Source: Brevibacillus reuszeri (GTDB taxonomy: Bacteria; Bacillota; Bacilli; Brevibacillales; Brevibacillaceae). From it: 64,000 nt of DNA. The notes beneath the pieces are model-generated. The model saw nothing but the letters and a program-made list of their open reading frames with translations, had not been told where the DNA came from and did no database searches. Shown in pieces: positions 21,290 through 31,469 of the stretch. The stretch lies in assembly GCF_001187725.1 (NCBI RefSeq), contig NZ_LGIQ01000005.1, positions 867,350 to 931,349 on the forward strand. The letters run 5' to 3'. The first letter of the stretch is position 1, and every line of letters starts with the position of its first letter. A program made the translations under genes and the position numbers.

Positions 21290-22272
21290 TCGTTGTCTCC
21301 CTCCTTTTGTTTCGTGCAGCGCAGAATGCTTCGCCAGTATTGAAGCAAGTCCTCCATTGTTTGATGAAAGGGAATTTCTGGTTTCCATCCCGTTTTCTCC
21401 TGAAACAGACTCGAGTCACCGAGCAGAACGTCAACATCGGAAGGGCGAAGTCTTTTGGAATCAACCCGAATCTGTACATTGGCTGTCGTAAAGGTAAGGA
21501 GTGTTTGCAGAACTTCTTCAATGGTTCGCGTCGTCCCGGAGGAAATATTATAGACACTGCCTGGCTCTCCATGTGTGAGAGCTAGCCAGTACGCCTTGAC
21601 GACATCTCTGACATCTGTGAAATCACGTCTGGCCTGCAGATTTCCCACATCGACAAAGGGAGGCTGCAAGCCTAGTTCGATTTGTGCAATTTGTTTCGCG
21701 AAATTGGATGTCACGAAGTGTTCGCCGCGTCTTGGACCTGTATGGTTGAAGGTGCGTGTTCGAACGATAGGTAGACCATAGCTTTGAAAGTACTGATAGC
21801 CGAGGAAATCCTGGGCGATTTTACTAACTGCATATGGGCTGAGTGGACGCAGCGGATTATTTTCTTGTACCGGAATTTCTCCTGGATAAACCATGCCGTA
21901 TTCTTCACTTGAGCAAGCTACTTGAATTTTGCAATCCACGTCCCATTTTCGTACGGCTTCAAAAAGATGAAGTTGACTGACGATATTGTTCATCAGCGTA
22001 TCTGCCGGAGAGTTCCAGGAGGTGGGGACAAAGCTTTGTGCTGCGAGATGGTAGATCTGTTCTGGACGGGAGAGCTTGATCATCTGATCGACAGCATGGG
22101 GGTCCTTCAATTCGCATTCGACTAGCGTAATTTGGTCTACTAGATGCGAAATATGGTCCATCCGGCTGCGTGCGCGGTATGTTCCATAGATTTCGATATT
22201 GCCGCGGGCGAGCAAATACTCAGCCAAATGACTCCCAGCAAAGCCGGTAATGCCCGTAATGAGTGCTTTCAA
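21286..22272 (-). CDS. GDP-6-deoxy-D-mannose reductase or related GDP-mannose dehydratase-family enzyme
   Basis: This is a 328-residue extended short-chain dehydrogenase. I place the start at TTG 22272, where the product begins MKALITGITGFAGSHLAEYL and the upstream AAGGGGGG serves as ribosome site; the ATG 18 bases upstream overlaps that site. Signatures are [31 protein letters not shown], and YAVSKIAQDF (YxxxK). It resembles both Gmd and Rmd. The SSEEYG form and the short N-terminus favour Rmd, which would give GDP-D-rhamnose from the Gmd product. A second dehydratase role is possible. It is coupled to the next gene by an ATGA overlap. Confidence 0.8.
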
Positions 22273-22419
22273 GAGGCGCCCCCCCTTGTTCATGATGTTC
22301 CTTACAAAGCAAGCTGGATAATCATTTGTCAAGGAAGCAGATGCTTTATATATAGTAAAATCAACCGCATGCTGGCACGGCGAATGTCTTCTTGTTCGAG
22401 ATCGATCACGAAAAGCTTG

Positions 22420-23271
22420 CTAGGTGGCGGGGACCCACTGACTGGTCAGATAATCAAAAAAGAAAAGGGTGGAGGAGTCTCGAGCAGAAAGGCGAGGAGA
22501 AAAAAAGTATTTCAAAAATTGCTTAGCAGCGCCTTGAAAATGCAGGGAGCAGACATAGAGCAGCTCATCGGTTCCCACCTTTTTGCAATAGAGCTGGTTA
22601 TTGAGAAGGTACACCTTCTTTTTGCCGGCCAATTGCTCTAGTGGGAACAGGTAATCTGGTAAGGGACAGTTCAGGTTATGATCGAAAAAGCAGTCAGAAA
22701 AAAGGCCAAAGCATTTTGGGAGCTCCGGGTGATCAAGATGAAAGAGATCGCACAAAATCATATCGGATAGCAGACCATGCCCAAGCTTTTTAGCGTAGAA
22801 CATGGCCCTAGAAAGAAGGGCGGGAGTTTGAAACTGCTTCATTACGTAGCTGCAAAAGTCGTATGCCATTTCGCGGGAGACAAATGAAGTCCATGAAAAT
22901 TCCATGGAAAAGGAGTGAAAGTCGGAAGAATCAATGGAAGTGTACAAAAGTACATCAGAGTCTAGTACCAGGCAGCTGTCCAGACTTTGCAGATGCATAA
23001 AGTCCTTCAGGATAAACCAGCGTTGAAAATTAAAGAGGCTGTAGGCATATTGATTCGTGGATCGGTGCTGATAAATAGGTTTAAATTGCTGAGCGCTTGA
23101 GAAGTGATCGCTGATTAAGAAATGCTCAATACTTCCATGACACATAGATCGCGTGTCTGGTGTTCCAAGGAGGATGACACGAGAAGATTTATTGCTGAGC
23201 TTTGCTTGCTGCATACTGTAGACTACATGATCTTGCGGATTTTGCTGAAAAAAGATAATGGGTATACCCAT
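22420..23271 (-). CDS. Putative glycosyltransferase with DXD motif (paralogue of 11210-12058)
   Basis: This is a 283-residue protein. The ATG at 23271 follows AAAGGAG by 8 bases; an upstream in-frame ATG at 23316 has no such site. Shared features with the 11210-12058 product are IIFF plus a QAKLSN segment near the N-terminus, FQRWFILKDFM, LVLDSDVLLY (DXD), SFSMEFSWTSFV, LLSDMILCDLF and SLHFQG near the C-terminus. These point to a common GT-A-type enzyme with a different acceptor or donor. It is the first gene of the minus-strand run, 147 bp before the reductase gene. The family is not named with certainty. Confidence 0.78.
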   Translation of the reverse strand: MGIPIIFFQQNPQDHVVYSMQQAKLSNKSSRVILLGTPDTRSMCHGSIEHFLISDHFSSAQQFKPIYQHRSTNQYAYSLFNFQRWFILKDFMHLQSLDSCLVLDSDVLLYTSIDSSDFHSFSMEFSWTSFVSREMAYDFCSYVMKQFQTPALLSRAMFYAKKLGHGLLSDMILCDLFHLDHPELPKCFGLFSDCFFDHNLNCPLPDYLFPLEQLAGKKKVYLLNNQLYCKKVGTDELLYVCSLHFQGAAKQFLKYFFSPRLSARDSSTLFFFDYLTSQWVPAT

Positions 23272-23413
23272 TGGTTGCACTCCTTTCCCTGACTCGTTCA
23301 TTCTATGAATACGCAAATGCTTGGAATTGCCCTTTTTTAAATAGGGAGCAGAAGACTAATACATTTAGACGAAATACGATGAAGGAGAGAGGGAGCAAAA
23401 GGAGGCTATCCTA

Positions 23414-23995
23414 ATGGATTCCATTAATCTCTATGAGAAACGCATTTTTTCACAAAATGGTGAAGACGGTATCCTCGAAGAGCTGTTTTCTCGTATTGGG
23501 ACGATCAACCGCTATTTCGTAGAATTCGGGGTACAGAGTGGTCTCGAGTGCATGGCCAAAAATTTAGTTTGCTCGCATCACTGGTCTGGGGTCATGATTG
23601 AGGGGCACCCACTGAACTACCAGCATCTGCGAGCCAATTATGCTTCATTCCCTAACGTCATTACTCACTACTCTTTTATCACAAGAGAAAATATTACCGA
23701 GATCTTCTCACAACTGCACGTGCCGAGAGAATTTGACCTGCTTTCGATTGACATAGATGGTATTGATTACTGGGTGTGGAGAGAACTGGCTGCTTACAAG
23801 CCACGTGTCGTCATTATGGAGTACAATGCGTCCTTTCCACCTCCGCTAAAGATGGTAGTCGCTTATGACCCTCAATTTATGTGGAATGGAACGACATATT
23901 TTGGTGCCAGCCTCACATCCTTGACGGAACTGGGCAAGCAGCTCGGCTATGCATTGATTGGGACTGACTGGAGCGGCCCCTATTTGGAAATTTAG
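23414..23995 (+). CDS. FkbM-like methyltransferase, short
   Basis: This is a 193-residue protein. The ATG at 23414 follows AAAAGGAGG. It has YFVEFGVQSGLECMAKN (a motif I-like acidic loop), GVMIEGHPLNYQHL (strand 2 acidic end), and FDLLSIDIDGIDYWVWREL followed by VVIMEYN; the latter pair resembles the DVEG region of FkbM enzymes. It could methylate a sugar of the cluster or be a SAM-fold protein of another role. Its stop overlaps by 4 bp the convergent phosphohexomutase stop at 23992, leaving no room for a separate terminator. Confidence 0.75.
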   Translation: MDSINLYEKRIFSQNGEDGILEELFSRIGTINRYFVEFGVQSGLECMAKNLVCSHHWSGVMIEGHPLNYQHLRANYASFPNVITHYSFITRENITEIFSQLHVPREFDLLSIDIDGIDYWVWRELAAYKPRVVIMEYNASFPPPLKMVVAYDPQFMWNGTTYFGASLTSLTELGKQLGYALIGTDWSGPYLEI

Positions 23996-25743
23996 CTGGG
24001 CAAATGGCCGCGCAGAAATGCAAATACATGCTGTTTCAAGGTCGCAAGCTCATGCTGTGCCCGCTCATCAGAGAATTCCTTGACGCCGAAGTAAAGTTTT
24101 AGCTTTGGCTCAGTACCCGAGGGACGGATGCAAAACCACGCTTCCTTTTCCAGGTGGAATTTCATCACGTGGCTTTTGGGTAGGGAGAGCGTGGAGGCTT
24201 CACCGGACAAGAGCTCTAGACGTATTCCTGTCTCATAATCCTCGATAGCTGTGATGCTTCGGTTGCTGATGGTGCCGGGCGGATTACTGCGGATGGATGA
24301 GAGCAGGGTTGCCATTCTTTCCATCCCGTCTTTCCCGGCGTACGTAACTGAGACCAGGTCTTCCCGATAGTAGCCGTGTTTCTGAAAAAGCTGCTGTAAA
24401 TGCTCATAGAGGCTTCTGTCTTGCGAGAGCTGATGGGCACAGGCATCAGCGAGTAAATAGGCGGCTTGCACACCATCCTTGTCACGAACGAAATCACCGT
24501 ATAAATAACCGCAGCTCTCTTCTAGTCCGAATAAAAAATGATACTGCTTGGTTTGTTCATATTCGTATATTTTTTCACCGATGTACTTAAAACCCGTGAG
24601 CGTGTCTACTGTGTCAATCTGATAGGCTGCTGCGATCGCACGGACCATCTCAGAGGTTACAATCGTTTTTACGACGACGCTATTTGCTGGGAGGCTGGTG
24701 CTCTCGGCTTTTTTTTGTAACAAAAGATAATCAAGCAGAAGCACGCCTACCTGATTGCCAGTCAGGATCACATGCTGATTAGGCCCCGTCCGAACAGCAA
24801 CACCGAGTCGATCGCCGTCCGGGTCTGTACACATAATCAGGTCAGCTCCCTTTTTGCGGGCAAATTTCAAGGCGAGTCTGAAGGCATCCGGGTTTTCGGG
24901 ATTCGGTGAGCTTGCATACGTAAATTCAGGATCTGGATTTGCTTGCTCAGGCACGACCCTTACTTGTTGGAAGCCACGCTCCGCCAGTCCATGCAAAATT
25001 GGGTCGTGCGTAGTGCCATGCAAAGGGGAAAAAACAATACGCGGCTGGTGTGTTTGCAAGTCGAGGCGAGCAGAGGAAAAGCGAAGCTGCTCCTGAGAAG
25101 CCAGATACGCGTCAAATATCTCATTCTCTACCATGTAAAGAGACCCGGATTCGAGCAATTCACTTTCATTGGTGATCTCGACAAGCAGCTCATCGCCCAC
25201 TTCATCCATTTTTTCAAGAATTCGTGACGCTGTATGGGGCGGGATTTGTCCTCCGTCACTGCCGTATATTTTATAGCCGTTATATTCGGGAGGATTATGG
25301 CTGGCAGTGATCACGACTCCTGCACAAGCACCGAGATGGCGCACCGCAAATGAGAGCAGGGGTGTTGGGGTCAATTTGCTGAATAAGCAAGAAGTAATGC
25401 CTTGCTGACCAAGAACTTTAGCGGTTTCCAAGGCAAATGTGTGAGAGTCCTGCCGGGAATCGTAAGCAATGACGACCTTCAGCGAGGCAGCATCTGGATT
25501 TTGCTCAAGCAAATAGCGGGCAAGGCCAGCACTCGCTTTGCGAATCGTATAAATATTGATGCGATTGGTTCCGGGTGCCATAATTCCGCGCATACCGCCA
25601 GTTCCAAAGGCAATCGATGTATGAAAACAGTCCTCCAGTTGGGTAACATCGCTTTGGAGCGTATCTAAATGCTGCCGTAGCGCAGGATCGAGGGAGGCAA
25701 ACTCATTCCAGCGTGAATAATTGATTTGCCAATCAGCTTGCAT
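23992..25743 (-). CDS. pgcA: Phosphoglucomutase/phosphomannomutase, PgcA type
   Basis: This is a 583-residue alpha-D-phosphohexomutase, near the length of Bacillus PgcA (about 580). It moves phosphate between C6 and C1 of glucose or mannose. It has FGTGGMRGIMAPGTNRIN (N-terminal signature), the phosphoserine loop ITASHNPPEYNGYK, the metal-binding DPDGDRLGVA, the sugar-binding loop GLEESCGY, and the C-terminal phosphate-binding RPSGTEPKLK. Mannose-1-phosphate and glucose-1-phosphate are the substrates of ManC and RfbF, so one enzyme may feed both branches of the cluster. The ATG lies behind AAGGAG with a rather long spacer of 12 bases. Confidence 0.93.
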   Translation of the reverse strand: MQADWQINYSRWNEFASLDPALRQHLDTLQSDVTQLEDCFHTSIAFGTGGMRGIMAPGTNRINIYTIRKASAGLARYLLEQNPDAASLKVVIAYDSRQDSHTFALETAKVLGQQGITSCLFSKLTPTPLLSFAVRHLGACAGVVITASHNPPEYNGYKIYGSDGGQIPPHTASRILEKMDEVGDELLVEITNESELLESGSLYMVENEIFDAYLASQEQLRFSSARLDLQTHQPRIVFSPLHGTTHDPILHGLAERGFQQVRVVPEQANPDPEFTYASSPNPENPDAFRLALKFARKKGADLIMCTDPDGDRLGVAVRTGPNQHVILTGNQVGVLLLDYLLLQKKAESTSLPANSVVVKTIVTSEMVRAIAAAYQIDTVDTLTGFKYIGEKIYEYEQTKQYHFLFGLEESCGYLYGDFVRDKDGVQAAYLLADACAHQLSQDRSLYEHLQQLFQKHGYYREDLVSVTYAGKDGMERMATLLSSIRSNPPGTISNRSITAIEDYETGIRLELLSGEASTLSLPKSHVMKFHLEKEAWFCIRPSGTEPKLKLYFGVKEFSDERAQHELATLKQHVFAFLRGHLPS

Positions 25744-27058
<1,315 letters not shown>

Positions 27059-27077
27059 TTCCATCGTTGGAGATAAG

Positions 27078-27109
27078 AGAAGAGGCTGCGCAGTGGCAGC
27101 CTCTTCTTT
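27078..27109. terminator. Bidirectional terminator between gmd and nfo
   Basis: The hairpin AGAAGAGGCTGC / GCAGCCTCTTCT has a 6-base loop and a short T-run after it. It lies between the convergent stops at 27058 and 27129. Confidence 0.88.
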
Positions 27110-27128
27110 GATTAAGGAATATAGTTGG

Positions 27129-28247
27129 TTAAAATGCTTGTTTTCCTGCAAACCAGGCGACCATGCGCTGATTGATCTGTTCTTCGCTCAGTTCCTCGAA
27201 CAGCTTTGCATCTACGATCATGTCATATAGTCGTTCCATTGGTTCACGACCGTCAGCCTTTTTCGCTTTGGCGTCGTTTTTGAGCAGGTTCCAGGTGTTT
27301 ACGACAAACAAACGGCGGTCTATCTCATGCTTGTGGAAGAAGAACTCCAATCGCTCTACGTGATCCAGGAAATCGCTGCCGAGGCGACTCTCCACGTTTC
27401 CGCGAAGCAAAGCGATTTCTGCCTCGTACATAGGGCGCTCATTGCCTTTTTCCTTCGAAATCCAAGGCGTCTCCAGAATGAGCGGCAGGTGGCGGATTTT
27501 CTCGTGATCGACGATATATTTCATCGCATCAAAGCCAATCAGTCCAGCACCTACTGGCGCATGGCGGTCCTTGCCTGCAGCTCGGAAGTTTTTACTGTCG
27601 TTCAAATGGACAACGGAAAGACGATCCAGTCCGATGATCCGATCGAATTGTTCCAGCACGCCGTCGAAGTCGTTGACGATATCGTAGCCGGCATCGTGAA
27701 TATGGCATGTATCCATGCACACCCGCAGCTTGCTGTTGTCTTCTACTTTTTCCATGATGCCTGCAAGCTCTTCAAAGCTTCGGCCAACCTCAGTCCCTTT
27801 GCCAGCCATCGTTTCAAGAGCGATGTTTACATCCGTGTCCTTAATGCCGGTCAGCACTTCGTTCAGACCCTCAGCGATTCGTGCAACACCGTATTCTGCA
27901 TCCTTTTCGGTAAAAGCACCAGGATGAAGCACAATGTTTTTCACGCCAAGGTAGTCCGTGCGGCGAATTTCCTCCTGTAAAAAGCGTACAGCAAGCTCAT
28001 AGGTATCGTCTTTATAGGAGCCCAGATTGATGATATATGGCGCATGGACGACAATTTCTTTCATATCGTGCTTGTCCATGAGCTCTTTTCCTTCTGCGAT
28101 GAACTGCTCTTCAATCGGTTTGCGGCGAGTATTTTGCGGGGCGCCCGTATAGATCATGAACGTACTTGAGCCATAGGCAGTGGCTTCCTGGGCAGCATTC
28201 AGAAGACCTTTACCTGAAAAAGATACGTGTGAACCTATTTTCAACAT
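27129..28247 (-). CDS. nfo: Endonuclease IV with C-terminal extension
   Basis: This is a 372-residue protein. Residues 1-285 are a full endonuclease IV, which cleaves DNA 5' of abasic sites in base excision repair. The start is [12 protein letters not shown]. Zinc-ligand segments are visible: [12 protein letters not shown] (His), VLHPGAF (His), [15 protein letters not shown] (Glu), [14 protein letters not shown] (Asp, His), VVHLNDSKN (His) with the following DRHAPVG, and LILETPW (Glu). Family members usually end near residue 280-300. Here about 85 more residues follow, helical and charged ([19 protein letters not shown] to the end). This tail is not part of the known fold and has no name I recognise. 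The ATG is at 28247. Confidence 0.93.
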   Translation of the reverse strand: MLKIGSHVSFSGKGLLNAAQEATAYGSSTFMIYTGAPQNTRRKPIEEQFIAEGKELMDKHDMKEIVVHAPYIINLGSYKDDTYELAVRFLQEEIRRTDYLGVKNIVLHPGAFTEKDAEYGVARIAEGLNEVLTGIKDTDVNIALETMAGKGTEVGRSFEELAGIMEKVEDNSKLRVCMDTCHIHDAGYDIVNDFDGVLEQFDRIIGLDRLSVVHLNDSKNFRAAGKDRHAPVGAGLIGFDAMKYIVDHEKIRHLPLILETPWISKEKGNERPMYEAEIALLRGNVESRLGSDFLDHVERLEFFFHKHEIDRRLFVVNTWNLLKNDAKAKKADGREPMERLYDMIVDAKLFEELSEEQINQRMVAWFAGKQAF

Positions 28248-28491
28248 AGATTGAAATCCCTCTTTCTTTCTATAAGAATGTGCACGGTTTACTAATCAAA
28301 TCTCTATACATAAAGGTAACGTAAGATCCTCATTTCGTCCAATGGGAAGATCGTCTTGTATGGATTGGAACCCCTATTTCCTGAATGATTGGGAAAAAGG
28401 GGTATTTCTATTCGTATTTCATAAAAAATCAACCTATTAACAGAACGTAACAACCTATTTATATAAAGTGGTCATCCCATTAGAGGCGATA

Positions 28492-28541
28492 GGGAGAATT
28501 CAAGCCAGTCCAGATTATTGATAATAGGCTGAAAATTCCCC
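28492..28541 (+). promoter_or_regulatory. Inverted repeat upstream of the sigma-54 promoter, candidate activator site
   Basis: GGGAGAATTCAAGCC (28492-28506) and GGCTGAAAATTCCCC (28527-28541) form an imperfect palindrome around a 20-base AT-rich centre. It ends about 22 bp upstream of the -24 element. This could be the binding site (or a half-turn pair) for the sigma-54 activator encoded downstream at 31470. It could also be a mere hairpin. Confidence 0.5.
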
Positions 28542-28562
28542 TTTGTGGGTTGATTGTCAATG

Positions 28563-28579
28563 TTGGCACAGACCTTGCT
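28563..28579 (+). promoter_or_regulatory. Sigma-54 (-24/-12) promoter of the asparaginase-peptide transporter unit
   Basis: TTGGCACAGACCTTGCT contains the conserved GG at 28565-28566 and GC at 28577-28578, with exactly 10 bases between them. It matches the TTGGCAC-N5-TTGCT sigma-54 consensus almost fully. The expected start is near 28590, which gives a leader of about 40 bases before the ATG at 28631. The gene at 31470 encodes an activator with an intact GAFTGA loop. Confidence 0.85.
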
Positions 28580-28630
28580 TGTAAAGAAAAGTACAAACAT
28601 TCCAATATTCACAGTCAAAGGAGACTTCTT

Positions 28631-29656
28631 ATGAACGTGGTAGCAAACGTATATCGGGGAGAAAAGATCGAAAGCTCCCATCTCGGTCATATCGCTGTTG
28701 TCAATTCAGAAGGTAAACTGCTTTATTCATATGGTGATCCGTATCGCCTAACATACGCACGCTCCAGCATGAAGCCGTTGCAAGCCATCCCAATCATCGA
28801 AACAGGGACGGCAGATCGCTATCAATTGGAGCCGGCAGACTTGTCTCTATGCTGTGCGTCGCATAGCGGAGAGCCTCGCCACCGCTCGCGTGCAATGTGG
28901 ATGCTGGAGCGCGCAGGGCAGCCGGAGGAAGTATTGCAATGCGGCACTCATGTACCACGTGACGAAGAGAGCTACAAGCAGTTGATTCGTGAAGGCAAAT
29001 CACTCACACCAATCTATAGCAATTGCTCAGGCAAACACTCGGGAATGATCGCAACTGCTACACATATGGGAGAGGACGTTGCAACGTACCATCTGCCAGA
29101 GCATCCAGTCCAACAGCGTATTCTCGATGTCGTAGAAGACTTGACGGGCTATCCAAAAGAAAAGATTTATATGGGAACGGATGGCTGCGGTGTTCCGGTC
29201 CATGAATTGCCACTGGCCAACTACGCTTGGGCATTTGCCAAGCTCGCAAAGCCTGAAGTGATTTCTAATCCGGAGAGACAGCAAGCTGTTATCCGGGTTA
29301 CGGATGGGATGACCAGTCACCCTGAAATGGTAGGAGGAAATAACCGCTACTGCACCGATCTGATGACAGCTTTTCAGGGCAGAATCGTCGGAAAAGCAGG
29401 TGCTGAATCCGTGTACTGTCTGGGTGATCGTCAAACCGGGCTTGGGGTTGCAGTGAAGATCGAGGATGGAGGACCACGCGCCATCAATCTGGTTGTCAAC
29501 GAAGTGCTGCGCCAGCTCGGAATAGGCATCGATGGACCGCTCAATGATCTTGCAGAATACACCAATCCTGCAATCACTAACATGAGCGGCAACGTTGTCG
29601 GACGTATCGAAGCGGCGTTTACGCTCATCGCAAAAGATGAGTCCTTACGTGCATAA
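28631..29656 (+). CDS. L-asparaginase II
   Basis: This is a 341-residue protein of the L-asparaginase II family (Pfam PF06089), distinct from the EcA/AnsA type. It hydrolyses L-asparagine to aspartate and ammonia. The ATG at 28631 follows AAAGGAG by 7 bases; an earlier frame start at 28550 lies upstream of the predicted promoter. Signatures are VYRGEKIESSHLGHIAVV, YARSSMKPLQAIP (conserved Arg-Ser-Ser-Lys), CCASHSGEPRH, NCSGKHSGMIA and GTDGCGVPVHELP. No signal peptide is present, so it acts in the cytoplasm on imported substrate. It is the first gene of the sigma-54 unit and probably works together with the transporter and dipeptidase. Confidence 0.93.
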   Translation: MNVVANVYRGEKIESSHLGHIAVVNSEGKLLYSYGDPYRLTYARSSMKPLQAIPIIETGTADRYQLEPADLSLCCASHSGEPRHRSRAMWMLERAGQPEEVLQCGTHVPRDEESYKQLIREGKSLTPIYSNCSGKHSGMIATATHMGEDVATYHLPEHPVQQRILDVVEDLTGYPKEKIYMGTDGCGVPVHELPLANYAWAFAKLAKPEVISNPERQQAVIRVTDGMTSHPEMVGGNNRYCTDLMTAFQGRIVGKAGAESVYCLGDRQTGLGVAVKIEDGGPRAINLVVNEVLRQLGIGIDGPLNDLAEYTNPAITNMSGNVVGRIEAAFTLIAKDESLRA

Positions 29657-29723
29657 ATGGCATCTCATTCGGGAGCCGTTTATCTATAACCATTCCTTCA
29701 CAAAGAAAAAGGGGGTCACATGA

Positions 29724-31397
29724 ATGAAGTTGCAAAAAGGATGGAGGCTTCTCAGCACAGCTGCATTGGTAGCTGTACTGGCAGTGACTGGCTGTAGCCA
29801 ACAGGCAGCGCCAACACAGCCAGGAGGCTCGGGAGGAGCTACAGGACAATCACCACAAACAGAGAGTGGACAAGCGGATATGACCGCGATGCTCAAGCTC
29901 AATTTGAAGACGGAACCACCTTCTCTTGATCCGCCAAAAGGCTTCGACAGTACTTCCAATGAGGTGCTGAATGCGACGATGGAAGGCTTGGCGCGTCTCG
30001 ACAAGGATCACAAGCCGCAGCCTGCCATGGCAGAGAAGTGGACTGTAAGCGAAGATGGCAAGACGTATACCTTTACCTTGCGTGACAGCAAATGGTCCAA
30101 TGGAGATGCGGTTACTGCTCAAGATTTCGAATTTGCCTTCAAGCGCATTCTTGATCCGAACAATGCATTCCCATCTGCGTTCCTCGCTTACTACATCGAT
30201 GGTGCAGAGGAATACAACAACGGAAAAGGAAATGCCGATGGAGTCAAGGTAAAAGCGGTGGACGACAAGACATTGGAAGTACAGCTCAAATCACCTGCAG
30301 GCTTTTTCTTGCATATTCTCACGCAGCCAACTTTCTTCCCTGTGAACAAAAAGGTTGCTGAGAGCAATCCGAAGTGGTCTGAGAACGCTTCCACTCTCGT
30401 GACAAACGGTCCTTTCAAAATGGAGGATTGGGTACATGATCAATCTGTAAAAGTAGTGAAAAACGACGGATATTGGGATAAAGATTCCGTGAAGTATGCG
30501 GGAATTGACTGGGTCATGGTAAACGATGAAAATACCCAGTACCAAATGTATACAACCGGTCAGCTCGATATGGTGCAGACTGTTCCGAATGACATGAAAA
30601 AGAAGCTGATTGATTCGGGCGAGGCAAAAGTAGAATCCGAAGCATCGATCTACTACTATCGCATGAATACCAAAATGCCTCCATTCAATAACGTCAACAT
30701 CCGCAAAGCGTTTGCACTGGCAATCGATCGCCAAACCCTGATCGACAACGTGGTACAGGGTAAACAGGCTCCTGCGCTCGCCCATGTACCGTTCGGCTTC
30801 CCTGAGCCGACTGGCGGAGATTTCCGTGAAAAAGGCGGAGATTTCATCAAGGACAACGATGTTGAACAAGCAAAAGCCCTGTTGAAAAAGGGAATGGAAG
30901 AAGAAGGCTGGACAACACTGCCGCCAGTAACCATGACCTATAATACTAGCGATGCTCACAAATCGGTTGCGCAGGTTCTGCAAGAGATGTACAAGAAAAA
31001 CCTCGGTGTCGATGTAAAGCTGGAAAACAAGGAATGGAAAGTGTTCCTGGCAGATCAGCGCGCACGTAACCTGCAGTTCTCCCGTTCGACCATTCCAGCT
31101 GATTATGGCGATCCTGTCAACTATTTGGAGCTGTTCGTAACTGATCACCCAGGCAACCGGATCAACTACAGCAACCAAGAGTACGATGCACTGGTTGGAA
31201 AAATTCGCAACACTGCCGATGAAACCGAACGCTTCAAGTTGATGCATGATGCAGAGAAAATTTTCATGGATGACATGCCACTCGTGCCAATCTATTTTGC
31301 TACCAAAGTATTCATGGATCAGCCGAATGTAAAAGGAATTATTCGTCACCCAGTAGGAACACTCGACTACAAGTGGGTAGAAGTCGGTAAAAAATAG
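29724..31397 (+). CDS. Peptide ABC transporter substrate-binding lipoprotein (OppA/DppE family)
   Basis: This is a 557-residue extracellular binding protein. Residues 1-24 form a lipoprotein signal, and the lipobox VTGCS places the lipidated Cys at residue 24. A Gly/Gln/Thr-rich spacer follows. The mature part has the SBP_bac_5 pattern: EPPSLDPPKGFDSTS, TVSEDGKTYTFTLRDSKWSNGDAVTAQDF, VRKAFALAIDRQ-type (NVNIRKAFALAIDRQTL) and the final DDMPLVPIYF. It binds short peptides and delivers them to the permeases encoded at 34995-38894. The strong hairpin behind it may keep its expression above that of the downstream genes. The ATG is at 29724, behind AAAAGGGGG. Confidence 0.95.
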   Translation: MKLQKGWRLLSTAALVAVLAVTGCSQQAAPTQPGGSGGATGQSPQTESGQADMTAMLKLNLKTEPPSLDPPKGFDSTSNEVLNATMEGLARLDKDHKPQPAMAEKWTVSEDGKTYTFTLRDSKWSNGDAVTAQDFEFAFKRILDPNNAFPSAFLAYYIDGAEEYNNGKGNADGVKVKAVDDKTLEVQLKSPAGFFLHILTQPTFFPVNKKVAESNPKWSENASTLVTNGPFKMEDWVHDQSVKVVKNDGYWDKDSVKYAGIDWVMVNDENTQYQMYTTGQLDMVQTVPNDMKKKLIDSGEAKVESEASIYYYRMNTKMPPFNNVNIRKAFALAIDRQTLIDNVVQGKQAPALAHVPFGFPEPTGGDFREKGGDFIKDNDVEQAKALLKKGMEEEGWTTLPPVTMTYNTSDAHKSVAQVLQEMYKKNLGVDVKLENKEWKVFLADQRARNLQFSRSTIPADYGDPVNYLELFVTDHPGNRINYSNQEYDALVGKIRNTADETERFKLMHDAEKIFMDDMPLVPIYFATKVFMDQPNVKGIIRHPVGTLDYKWVEVGKK

Positions 31398-31407
31398 TAA
31401 GATAGAC

Positions 31408-31445
31408 GAAGACAAGAGCTACGCTTCTTTGCAGCTCTTGTCTTC
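31408..31445 (+). terminator. Intercistronic hairpin between binding protein and activator gene
   Basis: A perfect 13-bp stem (GAAGACAAGAGCT with AGCTCTTGTCTTC) has a 12-base loop. It is followed by ACTTTACATCC, which lacks a real T-run. It is therefore a weak terminator or an mRNA-stabilising structure within the operon, of the kind often found after binding-protein genes. Confidence 0.65.
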
Positions 31446-31469
31446 ACTTTACATCCTGGAGCGAGTGAA

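Larger units (their letters stand above)
28248..28630. other. 383-bp intergenic region with sigma-54 control elements
   Basis: No gene is supported here. The region holds the nfo promoter side, a hairpin at 28370-28403 (ACCCCT and AGGGGT arms with an inner TTTCC/GGAAA pairing), an inverted repeat at 28492-28541 and a sigma-54 promoter at 28563-28579. The inverted repeat and promoter are described as separate entries. Confidence 0.7.

Noticed and set aside
30291..31415. 374-codon minus-strand frame in the peptide-binding protein gene
   Set aside because: It is antisense to a clear lipoprotein gene and has aromatic-rich, non-natural composition.
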